From NCBI GenBank assembly GCA_948567375.1, contig OX419759.1, positions 32,093,493 through 32,157,492 on the forward strand: a DNA stretch of 64,000 nucleotides, read 5' to 3'. Below the pieces are notes generated by a model. The model was not told the DNA's origin. It made no database searches and worked only from the letters and a program-made list of their open reading frames with translations. Below, piece after piece: positions 14,372-25,960 of the stretch (position 1 is its first letter; the number at the start of each line of letters is the position of its first letter). The stretch comes from Lunularia cruciata. Taxonomy: Eukaryota > Streptophyta > Marchantiopsida > Lunulariales > Lunulariaceae. The position numbers and the translations under genes are program-made.

Positions 14372-15815
14372 TACTCCTTACTATCAACGGATTGTTCATT
14401 GGGATTAAGGTAAACTACCTATGGATGAGGTATGCTACGAGGAATTAACTTCGAACTCTGAGACTCATGCAGGGGAGATGCTTCGTGCAGTACTCGAGAG
14501 ATCTGATTCGAGAATCAATCATGAAACCTGCATAATTTTATATCAATCTGGTCACATTAACTGCTGTTAGTAAAGCCCGAGGTTTTGAAATTCAGAAATA
14601 GTGTCGTCATTGCATGTCTTGCTAGACAAAATCCTGTGTTCCTTAGACTCGACCACCAGAGATTTTATACGATTCCTGATATACGCGTATCCAGAGCCTA
14701 TGTACTCTCAACACAAGCCTCGCTTGAAACCGAGTGCATGAACGCGATTGCTTCTACGAGGAACTTTCCTCCCTTTATAGGCCCAATTCAGAATACAAGC
14801 CTCTTTGTTCAATCTCCAGATATCGTACTGTGTTGATTATTTGGGTGAATGTATAGATCAGTGTAAGCACGTACTGCCTACTTCCATGTTCCGAGCTGAT
14901 CAAGTTCCGATTGTCCTACAGGTGGGATTGACTGATAAAACCTAGAATTAACCTTCCACGGAGATCAGAGCTCCTTTACTCGACCTTAATCACCTCATCT
15001 GTCTTGTAACGCTTTCTAATCATTTTCTCAGACCCTAATAATTTCACTACCCACACTAAGATCCAGAAAATAACGACAACCAAGAAGCCTTGACAGTTTT
15101 CTTGACAGTTTCAGAAATCCCAGTCAAAGCCGTAAAATAATGATTTTCAGAAGACGGCTACTTTATTGTCTTTCGACGCGACTTCCAGTACGTTGTTTAT
15201 GTGCCTAACTTCAGAGGCGTGTAGTTTATGTCTGGACAGCGGTAGATCTGCTCGGAAAATCGGATCAAATTGAGAAAGGTCCAACTTTAAGTGGAGAAAC
15301 TGATGGAAAAGTCGTGTTGGAAGATAACAAACATAATACGGTCCAAACAGGTGGTCTTATCCTATACACAAATTCAACCTGATATGTGGAACATATCTTG
15401 AAAAGAAATCTCCATTCTGTATGGATAGGTACTAGAATAGGTCACTGAAGTCAATAATCAAGTTCCTTTCCACGCGAAGTCCAGATTTCGGTTCAAAGTG
15501 AGGAATCTTATTACCAACGATGTATCAACTGAGAAGTCCACGAAGAATTTCCAAGAAAGAGACATCATAACAGGATTTCAGAAGAAGATGTATTCAATAG
15601 ATGACTTCAGGAAGTCACTGCAACTAGACCAACTTGGTTCAGAACGTTAGGTTAGTTGATAAATGAACCTAACTTAGATTTTTGCTCCTACTTTTCTCTT
15701 CATGATGAGCAACATCCAACTTAATAGTTGAAAATCAAATTAGGCTCATGGGAAGGTGTGCCTACACGCGATTTAGAGCGAAATTGTAAATACCACTGGT
15801 CATCCTACTGTAATT

Positions 15816-15853
15816 CTTTTCAAATCCTTTTCCTACGCGGTCGCCTTTTTCAC
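15816..15853 (+). repeat. Dispersed element, partial copy D
   Basis: Only the 3' part of the ~100-bp element is recognisable: caaatccttttcc followed by tacgcggtcgcctttttcac. The 5' half (the ggggctt palindrome and the cttgtacgg segment) is absent or too diverged to see. Confidence 0.45.
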
Positions 15854-16199
15854 TTTTTAAATGCCCAAAAAGGAAGGGACTTATTACTTCCACCAACTCT
15901 TTTGCTATCTCCACTGTAAATTAATCGACCCTAAACTAGTCTCAGCGCTGGGGTTTGGGATTAAATGTGGTGGAAATAGTTAAATATGTGGTGGAAATAG
16001 CAACTCCCAAAAGGAACCCTTGATATATCTTTTGAGATTCAAGACTCTCAAGTTGCACGCTTCAAGTTGACGTGCTGCCAATTCTCTGTGATCAAGCATT
16101 AACGATCAGATTTGCGTTACTTTCTTGGAGGAAGAGCAGAATTTCCTCTTCCTTATTAGCGGCGAGCATGACTTCCTTGTACTTAATCATGATAATAGT

Positions 16200-16301
16200 G
16201 AAGAAGGCGACCGCGTAGAAAAAACGAAGGATGGGAAGACCCCATTAAGCCGTACAAGAGAGAGAGGAAAAAAAAAAAAAAGTAAAATGGGGCTAAGCCC
16301 C
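16200..16301 (-). mobile_element. Dispersed ~100-bp element, copy B, with target-site duplication
   Basis: This copy is inverted relative to copies A and C. It is flanked by a perfect 14-bp direct repeat, atcatgataatagt, at 16,186-16,199 and 16,302-16,315. That defines the element as 102 bp and shows it was inserted by a mobile-element mechanism. In the orientation of copies A and C it begins with ggggcttagcccc, a perfect hairpin palindrome, and ends with gcggtcgccttcttc. It has an internal homopolymer (about 14 A on the plus strand). A long, perfect TSD fits target-primed (SINE-like) insertion, but the homopolymer is internal rather than terminal. Confidence 0.75.
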
Positions 16302-16722
16302 ATCATGATAATAGTATGTGCGTAGATTTGACCAGAGACTAGTTGGCTAAGAGTTGAATTACCCCAATTCTATGACCGGCTGGTTCAGATCGTAATCTGG
16401 AAATTCGGCCTTCTGTTCTTTTAACTTTCCCCAACCACCTCTACCATTCAATTTGCAAACTATCCACGAACACAAGGACTTCCGCCAGTTTTTGGAGTAC
16501 ATTTCGAAATTTCATTTCTGGTTGTCGGTGTGGAAGTAATGGTTCTGAATGACGCTAACAGCAACATCGTGAAGGGTTTAGTGCCTGCCCCTCTAGTTGT
16601 GAGGTATTGTACTCACTTCTCCGGTCTCTGCCTGGATGTCCATGAGAGGATTCTTTGTGCAGTATGGATCCATCTGCATTGCTTATAGTGACAGTAGGGC
16701 AGATGTCTCATACCGATATTAG

Positions 16723-16815
16723 TGGGGCTTAACCCCATTTTACCTCTTATGTCTCATCCTTGTACGAGTTGGAGATGGGGTCTTTCCATCTTCTTGTTAT
16801 TCTACGCGGTCGCCT
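16723..16815 (+). repeat. Dispersed ~100-bp element, copy C
   Basis: Same arrangement as copies A and B: ggggcttaacccc, attttacctc, cttgtacgag, gatggggtctttccatc, and a 3' end ctacgcggtcgcc. It is closest to copy B in the ggggtctt/ccatc segment. The flanks show only a short possible duplication (tagtgg on both sides), which is not convincing. Confidence 0.65.
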
Positions 16816-19800
16816 TTTTCCCAGACATAGTGGCAAATGAATATGGCACTTCGAGATCCAAGAAGACATCTAGATGCAAGCTCGCGGGAATGATCAGTAT
16901 CGAAACAGAAGTAGTTAGAATAACCCCTTAACTCTGAAATTAGTACCTGAAGCATCTACCTCTGTGCTACAGTAGTACATTTGGAACAAAGTGTAGCACT
17001 TCAAGTTGTACGTATGTTCACTGGAACTTGGCCATGACTCTGGAATATTGACACAAATATTGATGAATCCATATCTTTTTCGAAAACGCGTTGCCTTACA
17101 GTACTCATGTTATATCCATTCTCGAATTACTGGAACCGGGGGACCCATCCGTGCCGGACACTGCCGGCACAAGATTTGATCCAGTTCCAATTAACATACA
17201 GTCCTACGATTCTGAATGCCCGTGATGGTAGATGCTCGTTGTTATATAGAAGTCGGAACACGGCCTTTCATAGTTAAGAAGGATGGAAAGCACGATTGGG
17301 ATTAAACTACAGTACCTTGGAATTTGGCCTGGAATTTACTACAGTACTGTGGAGCGTAGGTAAGCTGTACGGCATATACTGTAGTAACAGTAGATGCTGT
17401 GTTCGGCAACGAACGCGGTCAATTGCCAGGAACGTGGTTATGAGACGAGCACATCTCCATGTGCAACACTACCAAACGGGTCCTTTCTACACCAAATTGC
17501 CCACACGAGGAGTTGGAGAAGTCAGGTACGTCCATATCTCATATCAACCACCCCCGTCAAGGATAAACTCAAGCAAATTTTAGCTTGCTGAACTTCTGGG
17601 TATCTATCTTTGGCCACTTCCATTTATCAACCTAACGTCAATGATGATCCTCTCAAACTAATTGTGCATGATGTTGGAAACTTACGATTTGTGTGCAAAA
17701 TTGTCAAGTTCGCTTTCGCTTAATGAACCATGTTTGAAATAAACCGTACCCGAGGAGCATGACATAAAGTGTGATCAATGTCCACAATCGACTATCAAGT
17801 GACCGTTCTTGTACGTCAACATCTACCAGTAGCGCTCAAGCTAGCATCGATTTCAAGCCTCCTCCAACTTGTGGAATCGCTAATTTAAGCTCCTCTATAA
17901 TTGGCCATTCCATCGTTCCTAGTGAAATTTCAATCGTAACCCGCTGTCTCGGACATATCTCTTACCCGTTCATTGGGACCATCATTCAAGCTGTGCTCCG
18001 TCAACCCGCGTTCTGCTATGTCTCGTCCTTGCAGACCAGATTTGAATTTCCTACTAAATATTGGGCCACGGTTCAAGCTTGTTGGATTTGACAAATTTGA
18101 ACAGAGCTTAACGCTGGAGGGAGAGACAGTCTGAATCCGATCTAATATAGAGGAATGCGTATCAGATCAGGATCCGACATTTAGCGGTGAATGTATTTCA
18201 TTCTTAGAATCCGTATCGTCCAATGTGACCACATAGCCGGCCCATACGCCTCGCTGAGAGCCGCCACATCAGCGATGTTATGGCTGGCTGCTGATTTAAA
18301 TTGACCCGCCAATTTGCCGCGTTCCTCCAGCGGATAGCGATCCTCTAAATTCACCATAGATCTGCAATGTCTTTCAACCAGATTATGTGAAGAAATAGAC
18401 TATGGCCATACGTTGAGTTGCAAGTCTTTTCTTATTGCTAGAAGGAGAATGACCTGAAAAGGTCGTCGCGAGGAGAATGTAAAGAGATACACACCATTGC
18501 AGTAGATGGAAAGAAGTATTGCAAAGTCTATAATATTCAAAGTACTTAATCCACCAAATCAATATTAATGAAATTTGGAGTGAGTATGGAAGGATAGATT
18601 AAAAATAGATTTAGGATTATATTAGGAAAGTTTGAAATTGGCACAAATTGCAAAAGGGCTAGCATTGTAACCGTTATATGTCTTTTTGCATAGATAGGAT
18701 TTTGCATAAATGTCTTTTTATATATTATAGATGTCAAAAAGTATAATTAAAATTGTGTATTAATCTCAATTCTTTCAAGATCAAAGCGAATCAAGTAATG
18801 TACATTGAACAGAAGTCTAGTTTGCTTGATGGATTCCACAACATTATTTGCATAGAATCATAAGGGTTTGCAAAACACCTAGAAAAAAATTACAAAACTT
18901 GTGCAAAAATATCATAGAGTAAGTTGCAGAATTTTGTTAAATTTATGTCTTGAAAATGAAGATTCTAATCTTTTCACACCTAATTTTAATAACCTATAAT
19001 TTTATAAATGAGGAATATTGTACCTCAAGAAAATCACATTTTTACAGTTTGGCAATTAATTTTAGATGGAGGCACACAAATATATAATATTTTATTAAAA
19101 ATTACAATAAATTCGGAAGATATTTGAGGAATATAATGTTTATACGAAAGAGCATTGATAATTCTAAAGAAAAAGTTATACACTAGATTCTTTTCAAAGA
19201 ATTGGAGAATGTATCAATTAAAACATGTTTGGTTAAATTGGTGTCTTGGAATCATCAGTTACAAGAACTTACAAAAATCTTATAAAATTATACAACTTGA
19301 TAAAATATGGAAGCTATAAGTGAAGTTTGAAATTACTTATTTGAAATCCTTGTATATGTATCATCATTATTGTAAAAGTACTTAGATCACACAAATTGAG
19401 AATTTCAATAAGATGATTCTCTTATATACTCATATAGAGTAACTTAAAATTTGGATAAATTTTTTAACTTATGGATAGAGTTATAAAAGGATCAAATTCT
19501 AATCATTTATGATTTCAAGCATATCATCAATAAGCTTCTAGACCTATCATTCCTAATCATAGTAAAATCAAGTTCCTCTGCAAAATATACGGAATTCACT
19601 AAAATAATTTACAACAAAATTAATTGAAATACAATTTCCTTTAAATTAGCATTCACAACTATATACACATAATAGACAAGAGTATTGTACAGATATTTTC
19701 TTTTAGTAGGTAATAGTTTATTAATTGAAGGTAGAGTAAATCAAAGTAACCATTGAAGGACACATGTAGTTAGTCTACTTGTTGAACCATAACATTTTAT

Positions 19801-20265
19801 AATATTATATTATAATGATAAATATTACATACTAATTTAAAGAAAACAAAGGCTAAGCAAAAGATAGAGAACAGAATTAGATATAGGTAAATAGTGATCA
19901 AGGATGCTTTTTTTTTTCTATTAGTGGTTAGATTTGTCTACATCCCTTAGATGAATTAAATTTTATATCAAGTATAAATCCATGAAGGTTTTTCTGCATA
20001 GATCCAATTAATTTCTTTATATCAAACCAATATCTCTTAGAGAAATTACATGATGAAAATTATATATGATATATCTTCTCTCACAATTCAGTTTTCCATA
20101 AGCATTTATTCTGTTTTGAGATCTTTGGTTTGATACTTGTGAAAGAAAGTAACCTACTCTTTCCGTAACCCAAATTTGGATAAATGCCAAAAGTACTCCT
20201 ACTTGTATGTCTTTTATGATCTTTCAAAAGCATGTGCATAATGCTAGAGATGTGATCTTCATCTC

Positions 20266-20468
20266 TTAATAAGTATGAGCATAATGTTGTATTCTGATTA
20301 GTGGAAATACCTTATAGACTTTGTAGATTCAAAATCAAAATATAGGATAATAAAGATTTGTATCCATAAATTTTAATAAGTATTAGCATAGTGTGTATAT
20401 TCTCATTAGTAAATATGCTTTGTAGATTCAAAATCAAAATATAGGATAATAAATATTTCTATCCATAG
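20266..20468 (+). repeat. Diverged tandem duplication
   Basis: Two adjacent copies, about 20,266-20,369 and 20,375-20,468. Both begin with aataagtat and contain ctttgtagattcaaaatc and atataggataataaa before tatccata. Small indels separate them. Non-coding. Confidence 0.7.
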
Positions 20469-23289
20469 AAACCCAAGTATCTAATTGTTCTTATAGAAAA
20501 ATGAACTCTTAGGCTTTTATAAATGCTAGCTTCTTTATTGGTATTTAGTTTTTACCTTGAGATTTAAAATAAAGCATTTAAGAGAAAATGATCACCTATC
20601 TCTAAAAGTCACAAGAGATCATATCATATCTGAAGATAAATAAATTCAAATTAGTCAAGATGGTAGCTTTACCAAAGAACAGTTTTGATGGTGGTAATTT
20701 TTGAAATTTTTTCAAAGGAATAACTTAAAACTTCAAGTAGTATGAGTCATAAATAATTAAAAATTATATTTAGTGCTTAGAAAGCTACAAGCAAATGAAA
20801 GTGGTGAAGAGGTTTTCACCACTTGTTGAGAGAAACAAAGGTAACAAAAACAAAAAAAGTAATAGAAATGTATGAGTAGCGGAACCTAAAGCAAAGGAAA
20901 ACTTTCAAGGACATAAGTTATTATTTTGAGTTATCAAAAGGGAATGTCCAATGTAGAGTTTGAAGAGAGTCAAGAGAAGACCTAAGTTCCTTTCCAAGAT
21001 AAGAACTTAGTATTATAGATAAGGGAAGAAAGACAATAAATTTCATACTTGGATGTAGAAAGGAAGAAAGATCTTATAAAAGAATAATAATATCATCTTG
21101 AATTACATGGATTAAAACATTTATAAGTGCATATATGTACTATGGAAATATCTAGTTTTGTATTGTTGATATTTATAGAGTGTCATAAACAAGCTTTTAA
21201 ATTATTCATAATGAGCTTAGATTAGTTATTCTAAGACATAGGAAGTTACTAGTTTAGAAGTGCTTGCAAAAGTGAAATCTATTACTTCAAATTTAGATCC
21301 TTGACATAATATTATTCTTAGATGTTTGGCTTTGATGAAAGAGTTTAGAACTCATAGGTCTACTAGCCTTGGTGGTACAAATATTTTTATAATCCTAAGA
21401 TAGCACACGTGAAGGAATAATAGATGAATATAGTTCAGAAATCATAAATTTGTCTCATCTTTTCCTAAAATTTGCTCCATATGAGCCATAATCTTTATAG
21501 TACTTAGTAAAGGATTTCTCATCTCATCTTTCTTTGAATTTGTGGTTTCAATCCTTCTACAATATTCTTGATAACCATGGGTACTATCCCAATCAAAATA
21601 GTCTCCACATCACAACTCCCTTTGTTTCTTCTATTTTGGATTATACCATGTAAGAGCTACATCCTTAAAGAAGGCAAATGGCAACAAGACCAACTCAATT
21701 TTACTTCTCTTGTTTTTGCCTATGCAAGCTATTTTCAATTACCTCAAAAGTCACTCATTTTTGTCAGGCTATTTTTTCCAAAGAATGCTAGATGTTTCAT
21801 ATTTCAATCTCTCATTATTGTTAACGTTTTTACTTTTTCTATTTCTCTTCTATGAGTAATAGAATACAAATATGAATAGCACCACTTGAAAGAAGTTAGC
21901 CATAGGTAGAAAAAAGGTTGATGTGGCTCTAAGATTTCTACCACACAATCAAATGCTACAAACACTCATGAATATCTTATCATAAATTGAACAGAAATCT
22001 TTATCACTAATCTTGAAAACTATCCAATCAAAGGTAGTTTTCTTCTTATAGTACTAGAATTCTCTTGAGTATTTTCCATCAAGCTTCCAAAAAATGCAAC
22101 TACTCCATTACACTCATGGTTGTGTCAAAGTCTTTGCACTTCATGGACCTCACACAACCCCATGATTCCATAACTCCTTACTCCTAATCTTGGTGAGAAA
22201 GGTCTAACATGCAACTCCAAGTTAAGCAAGCAAGCCTCTCCTTTCCTGCAATCTCTTAACTTCAATGCTTGGTTGATATTTGTGACAATCCAATCTCAAC
22301 TTACTAGTATTAAAATGATAATAACAAGTTGTTCCCTTAAGGATGCGGGTTGAAAGTATTTGAAAGTGACGAGACATGTAATCTTTGGTAGTTCTTTATT
22401 ATTTCTTGTTCAACCTATAGGGAAAATGTACTCCTATAAGAAATTAGTGTCACCACTAGGTGCAGTATGGAAATAGGGAAACAAAAATCACTTTCATTAA
22501 AAATCTATTCTAAATTATTCATGAAGGTGATGGCTCACTTTGTGCCAAAGATTACTTCATGCCAAAGACAACCGCTCCAAAAGCTACATATTACTCTTCA
22601 CAAAAGATGCAACTCTAAAGGAGTCTTGTATGGATCAATTGAATTGATTTTTGTTTCTATGGTACTTCCAGTGCTCCACATTAAACTTAACCATTTGATA
22701 TATTGCAGTGCTCCTTTTGAATCCTAATGATCAAATACCCCGAACAAGTGAAAATGTCTCCCTATAATCAAAGCACTTACATTCCTACTCTGAGGTTCCT
22801 CACCACTACTTGATAAAGTTTCAATCAATACTCAATGTGAACACAAATAGCATAAGACAAAAGAGAGCCAAAGCCCTACATACATTTTCCTACGTCTTAC
22901 CAAGAGATCAAGAGATCAAATGGCTCAATGAAATACTAGAAGTCTCATATTTACATATACATGTCTATCATTAATCCTATCTACTTATCTTATCTTATGC
23001 AAGGTGGGTTAATTAAGCTTCTTCCACATATTAGGGAAGATGTGAGATCTTTGCTTGTAAAATTATCTGCCTTAGGAATTTGACCCCAAAGGTCTTTGGC
23101 TACAAAAATTTCCTACGACCAAAAGGTGTTTCTACCTCAAAGGTATGTACCATCCCAAAGGTGTTTAACACTTAGGATATTTGATTCATCTAATCTTTTT
23201 GGGCTCCAATTGGCTTACTTTAACAATTAAAAAATAGAAGCACACAATATTTGAACTCTAGAAGCACACAAGATTGGATTGTTGACAAT

Positions 23290-23765
23290 TAAAAAAAATT
23301 CTGATGCCCAAAGAAGCACTCTACCTGTATTATATGGCAAAGAAGATCTCCAAAGGGAGCTACACCCTTAGATTAGATGTATGGATTGTTGACATCTCAA
23401 CCCTTATCCTATGTGGTTGGTCAAAAGAGGGATTATTTTGGGAACCTTTTTGTAAGAAGCTAAGAATAGCATGGAAGAGGTACCATTGAAAAAATCTCAA
23501 CAAGAAAAAAAGGGGTAAAAGGCTAAAAAATTTCCCATAGGGAGAGTAAGATTCATTTTTTGAGACCTAATGCTTATGTTCAAGCCTCCAAAATTGGCTA
23601 TGAATTTTTTGTTTGTTTTTGGCCTTTGCACTATTAGTGGAAGCACTCTTTTGGTGAATCCTCTATCTGATCTACTTAGACCATTATGGTTAAAATCTCT
23701 AAAGATATTACCAAGCAAATTTTTACATGTAGCTAATTTGTCTTGCTAATGGTATTACACCTACC
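23290..23765 (-). mobile_element. LTR fragment L1 (minus orientation)
   Basis: Homologous to the LTR at 24,071-24,662 but inverted. Shared landmarks on the plus strand are gcccaaagaagcac, tattatatggcaaagaag (the TATA region read backwards), ggtcaaaagag, agaggtaccattg, ggcctttgcactattagt and taccaagcaaatttt. It appears truncated near 23,290 on the side of its 3' end. No internal retroelement sequence can be assigned to it. Confidence 0.6.
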
Positions 23766-24070
23766 ACCTTAAGTTCTTTGACTACAAGGATGTTTAGCTA
23801 CCCTATTGCAAAAAAATACATTTGCCTTTATGATCCTAATCAACATATCCACCTTCCTCTTATAGTCTATGAATGCAAGAAAAAGCATATTTATTGATTA
23901 ATCAAACTTCCTATCAATATGCTACTTCAATTGAACCACCAATTGATCAAATTGTTTGGTTGAGTAGACCTTTACCTCTAGATTTTGAATCTACAATTTT
24001 AGCTCATGGATTTGGGTGTAATACAGCCTTACTTGTACCACCTTCTCTACAAGGCCCACCAACTACTCTT

Positions 24071-24662
24071 TGTCTTGTCATACCATTAGCAACATATATG
24101 ATCTAAAGGTGGAAATTGGCTTGGTAATAGCTTGAAGGATGTTATATGTGACGGATTAAGTAGATCAGATAGAGATGTAACAAAATGATTACTTCCACTA
24201 ATAAAGTAGAGGCCAAAACACCATGAAAACGTCAAAGCCAACATTGGAGACCTAACCAAATGAATTAGGCCTTGAAAAATAAAATATCCTCCCCTTCAAG
24301 GAGAAAGATATTGTCATTTCCCGCCCTCCCCATGCTTGTCTCATCAAGAGCTTCCAATGGTACCTCACCCATGCTATTTTGAGCTTCCTACATGAAGATT
24401 CCACAAAGATTCCTTTGGTTAAAATTGTTTGACAAACCAAATAGTACAAGGATGGCAATGTCACCAATCCATGCAACTAACCTAAGGGTGGAGTTTGCTA
24501 ACATATCATAGATCCATATATCTGATCCAAGGATGAAGTTCCCTTTGAGTGGATACTCTTTGTTATGTAATAAAGACAAGGTGCTCCTTTGGGGAATAGA
24601 AAGAATTGAGGGATGAAGCTTTGTGTTTCTCTTGGGGTTTTTTTTGTCCTTGGAAAAGTACA
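24071..24662 (+). mobile_element. LTR L2, best-preserved copy
   Basis: A 592-bp LTR-like unit starting TGTCTTGTCA and ending AAGTACA, so it has the TG...CA ends expected of an LTR. One base after its end lies a primer-binding-site-like sequence (24,664-24,673). It carries a conserved promoter-like part near 24,565 (ttatgtaataaag in this copy, tatataataaag in others) followed by ctcctttgggg, and the block caatggtacctcacccatg near 24,355. The same unit is found at L1, L3, L4 and L5. No gag-pol frame follows it; within about 700 bp the sequence meets an oppositely oriented copy. Confidence 0.7.
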
Positions 24663-24663
24663 A

Positions 24664-24673
24664 TGGTATCAGA
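24664..24673 (+). other. Retroelement primer-binding site
   Basis: The sequence tggtatcaga matches the common plant LTR-retrotransposon primer-binding site complementary to the 3' end of initiator Met-tRNA (TGGTATCAGAGC). It lies one base past the CA end of LTR L2, the expected position for a 5' LTR. After tggtatcaga the match ends (cc instead of gc). Confidence 0.65.
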
Positions 24674-25362
24674 CCATGTATTTTAATCCAAGTGAGTGGA
24701 TCACCCTCTTGGAGGAACATTGGCTCCTAAGACAAAGTAATTTAGAAGAGAGAAAAAGTAGTACAATCAATAAATTAGGGGTCTTTTAAGGAGAGGATTC
24801 AATGGATGGCTCTTGAGGATAGTTTTATGCACCTTTTTTTGAATTTATTCCACATCAAGATTATGTACATCTAGCATGAGCAATTGAGAGTATATCTATT
24901 TTACCATTTTGAAGTAGAGTTCATGGATAAAGTAATGAATTTGCCAAACCCGGTGATTGTACCTATGGTGATATATGATAGAGAGTGGGATTTGACAATT
25001 TATATTATTTTATGATGCAATGGATTTTATTATACCAAATCTTCTCCCTTATAACATGCAAGTCAAAATCTATTATTTAAAATCTAATAAAATCTAATTT
25101 AATTAGATTGTAACAATATGGGGTTTATAGATGAGTTAGTCAAGACTAAAAGAGTAAAAAATAGGCCAAATTAGCCAAGAATTATGAGAATATTCTAAAA
25201 GCATCTAGGAAGCTTCTTTAGACCTTCTTAGTATTAGGTAATGTGTATACCAAATGGTAATTTCTAGGAGGACATTTCTTGGGAAGTTTCCCAACTAGCT
25301 TAGCTTGCATGCCAAGTAGTTAGTTTCTAGAAAGAAGCTTCTTAAGAAGCTTCTCAGTTAAC

Positions 25363-25960
25363 TGTAATCTTCCAAGGATAGAAGACCTTAAGAGAAACAC
25401 AAGAGAAGAAACACAAAACTTCACATTCAATACTTTAATGAGCACATTGACTTTATTATATAGTAAAGAGGATTCCCTCAAATGAAGCTCCACCCTTGGA
25501 TCAGATATATGGATAGGTGATATGTAAAGGGCTCTACCCTTAGATTAGAGACATGCATAGGTGACATGTTGGTGTTGATCCTATCTGGTTGGTCAAATAA
25601 TCTTTGACCAAAGGGGACCTTTAGAGAATCTTGTTATAGGAATCTCAAAATTGCATGGGTGAGGTACCATTGGAAAGCTCTCAACAAGACAGACAATGGG
25701 GAGGGAAGGCTAGCCTATCTAATCATAAGGGGAAGAATTTGTACATTTTTTAGGCTTAATTCGTCAGTTTAGGCTTATGAAATTGGCTCTAAAGTTTTTT
25801 GGCTATTTTTGGCTCTTGCTCTTTTACTATAAATAATTTTTTGATGATACACTATCTAGCCCTATTTATACACTATCTAAACACTATTTGATCTATCTAG
25901 CCCTATCTATACACTATTTGATCTATCTAGTCTTGTGGATTATTTTTTCAACTCTATAAG
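25363..25960 (-). mobile_element. LTR copy L3 (minus orientation)
   Basis: An inverted copy of the same LTR. Its 3' terminus (read on the minus strand) is at 25,363, where the plus strand begins tgtaatcttccaaggat. Landmarks include tttattatatagtaaagag, gaagctccacccttggatc, ggtcaaataatctttgacc and gtgaggtaccattggaaagc. Towards its other end it merges into a short tandem array built from ctatctagccctat / acactatttgat, so that boundary is uncertain. Confidence 0.6.

Larger units (their letters stand above)
10894..18500. other. Intergenic region with dispersed short elements
   Basis: About 7.6 kb with no supported gene. The first ~200 bp are the presumed 5' UTR and promoter of the DUF688 gene. 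11,120-12,120 is moderate GC with purine-rich segments; 12,580-13,100 is AT-rich. The notable content is three full copies and one partial copy of a ~100-bp dispersed element between 14,279 and 16,816, annotated separately. Short frames are present on both strands, but none has domain content or splice-compatible partners. At about 18,500 the composition drops abruptly to AT-rich. Confidence 0.5.

Noticed and set aside
16205-16260. A faint resemblance of ggatgggaagacccc to a conserved 23S rRNA segment in the dispersed element.
   Set aside because: Only about a dozen bases match and the surrounding bases do not; not enough to derive the element from rRNA.
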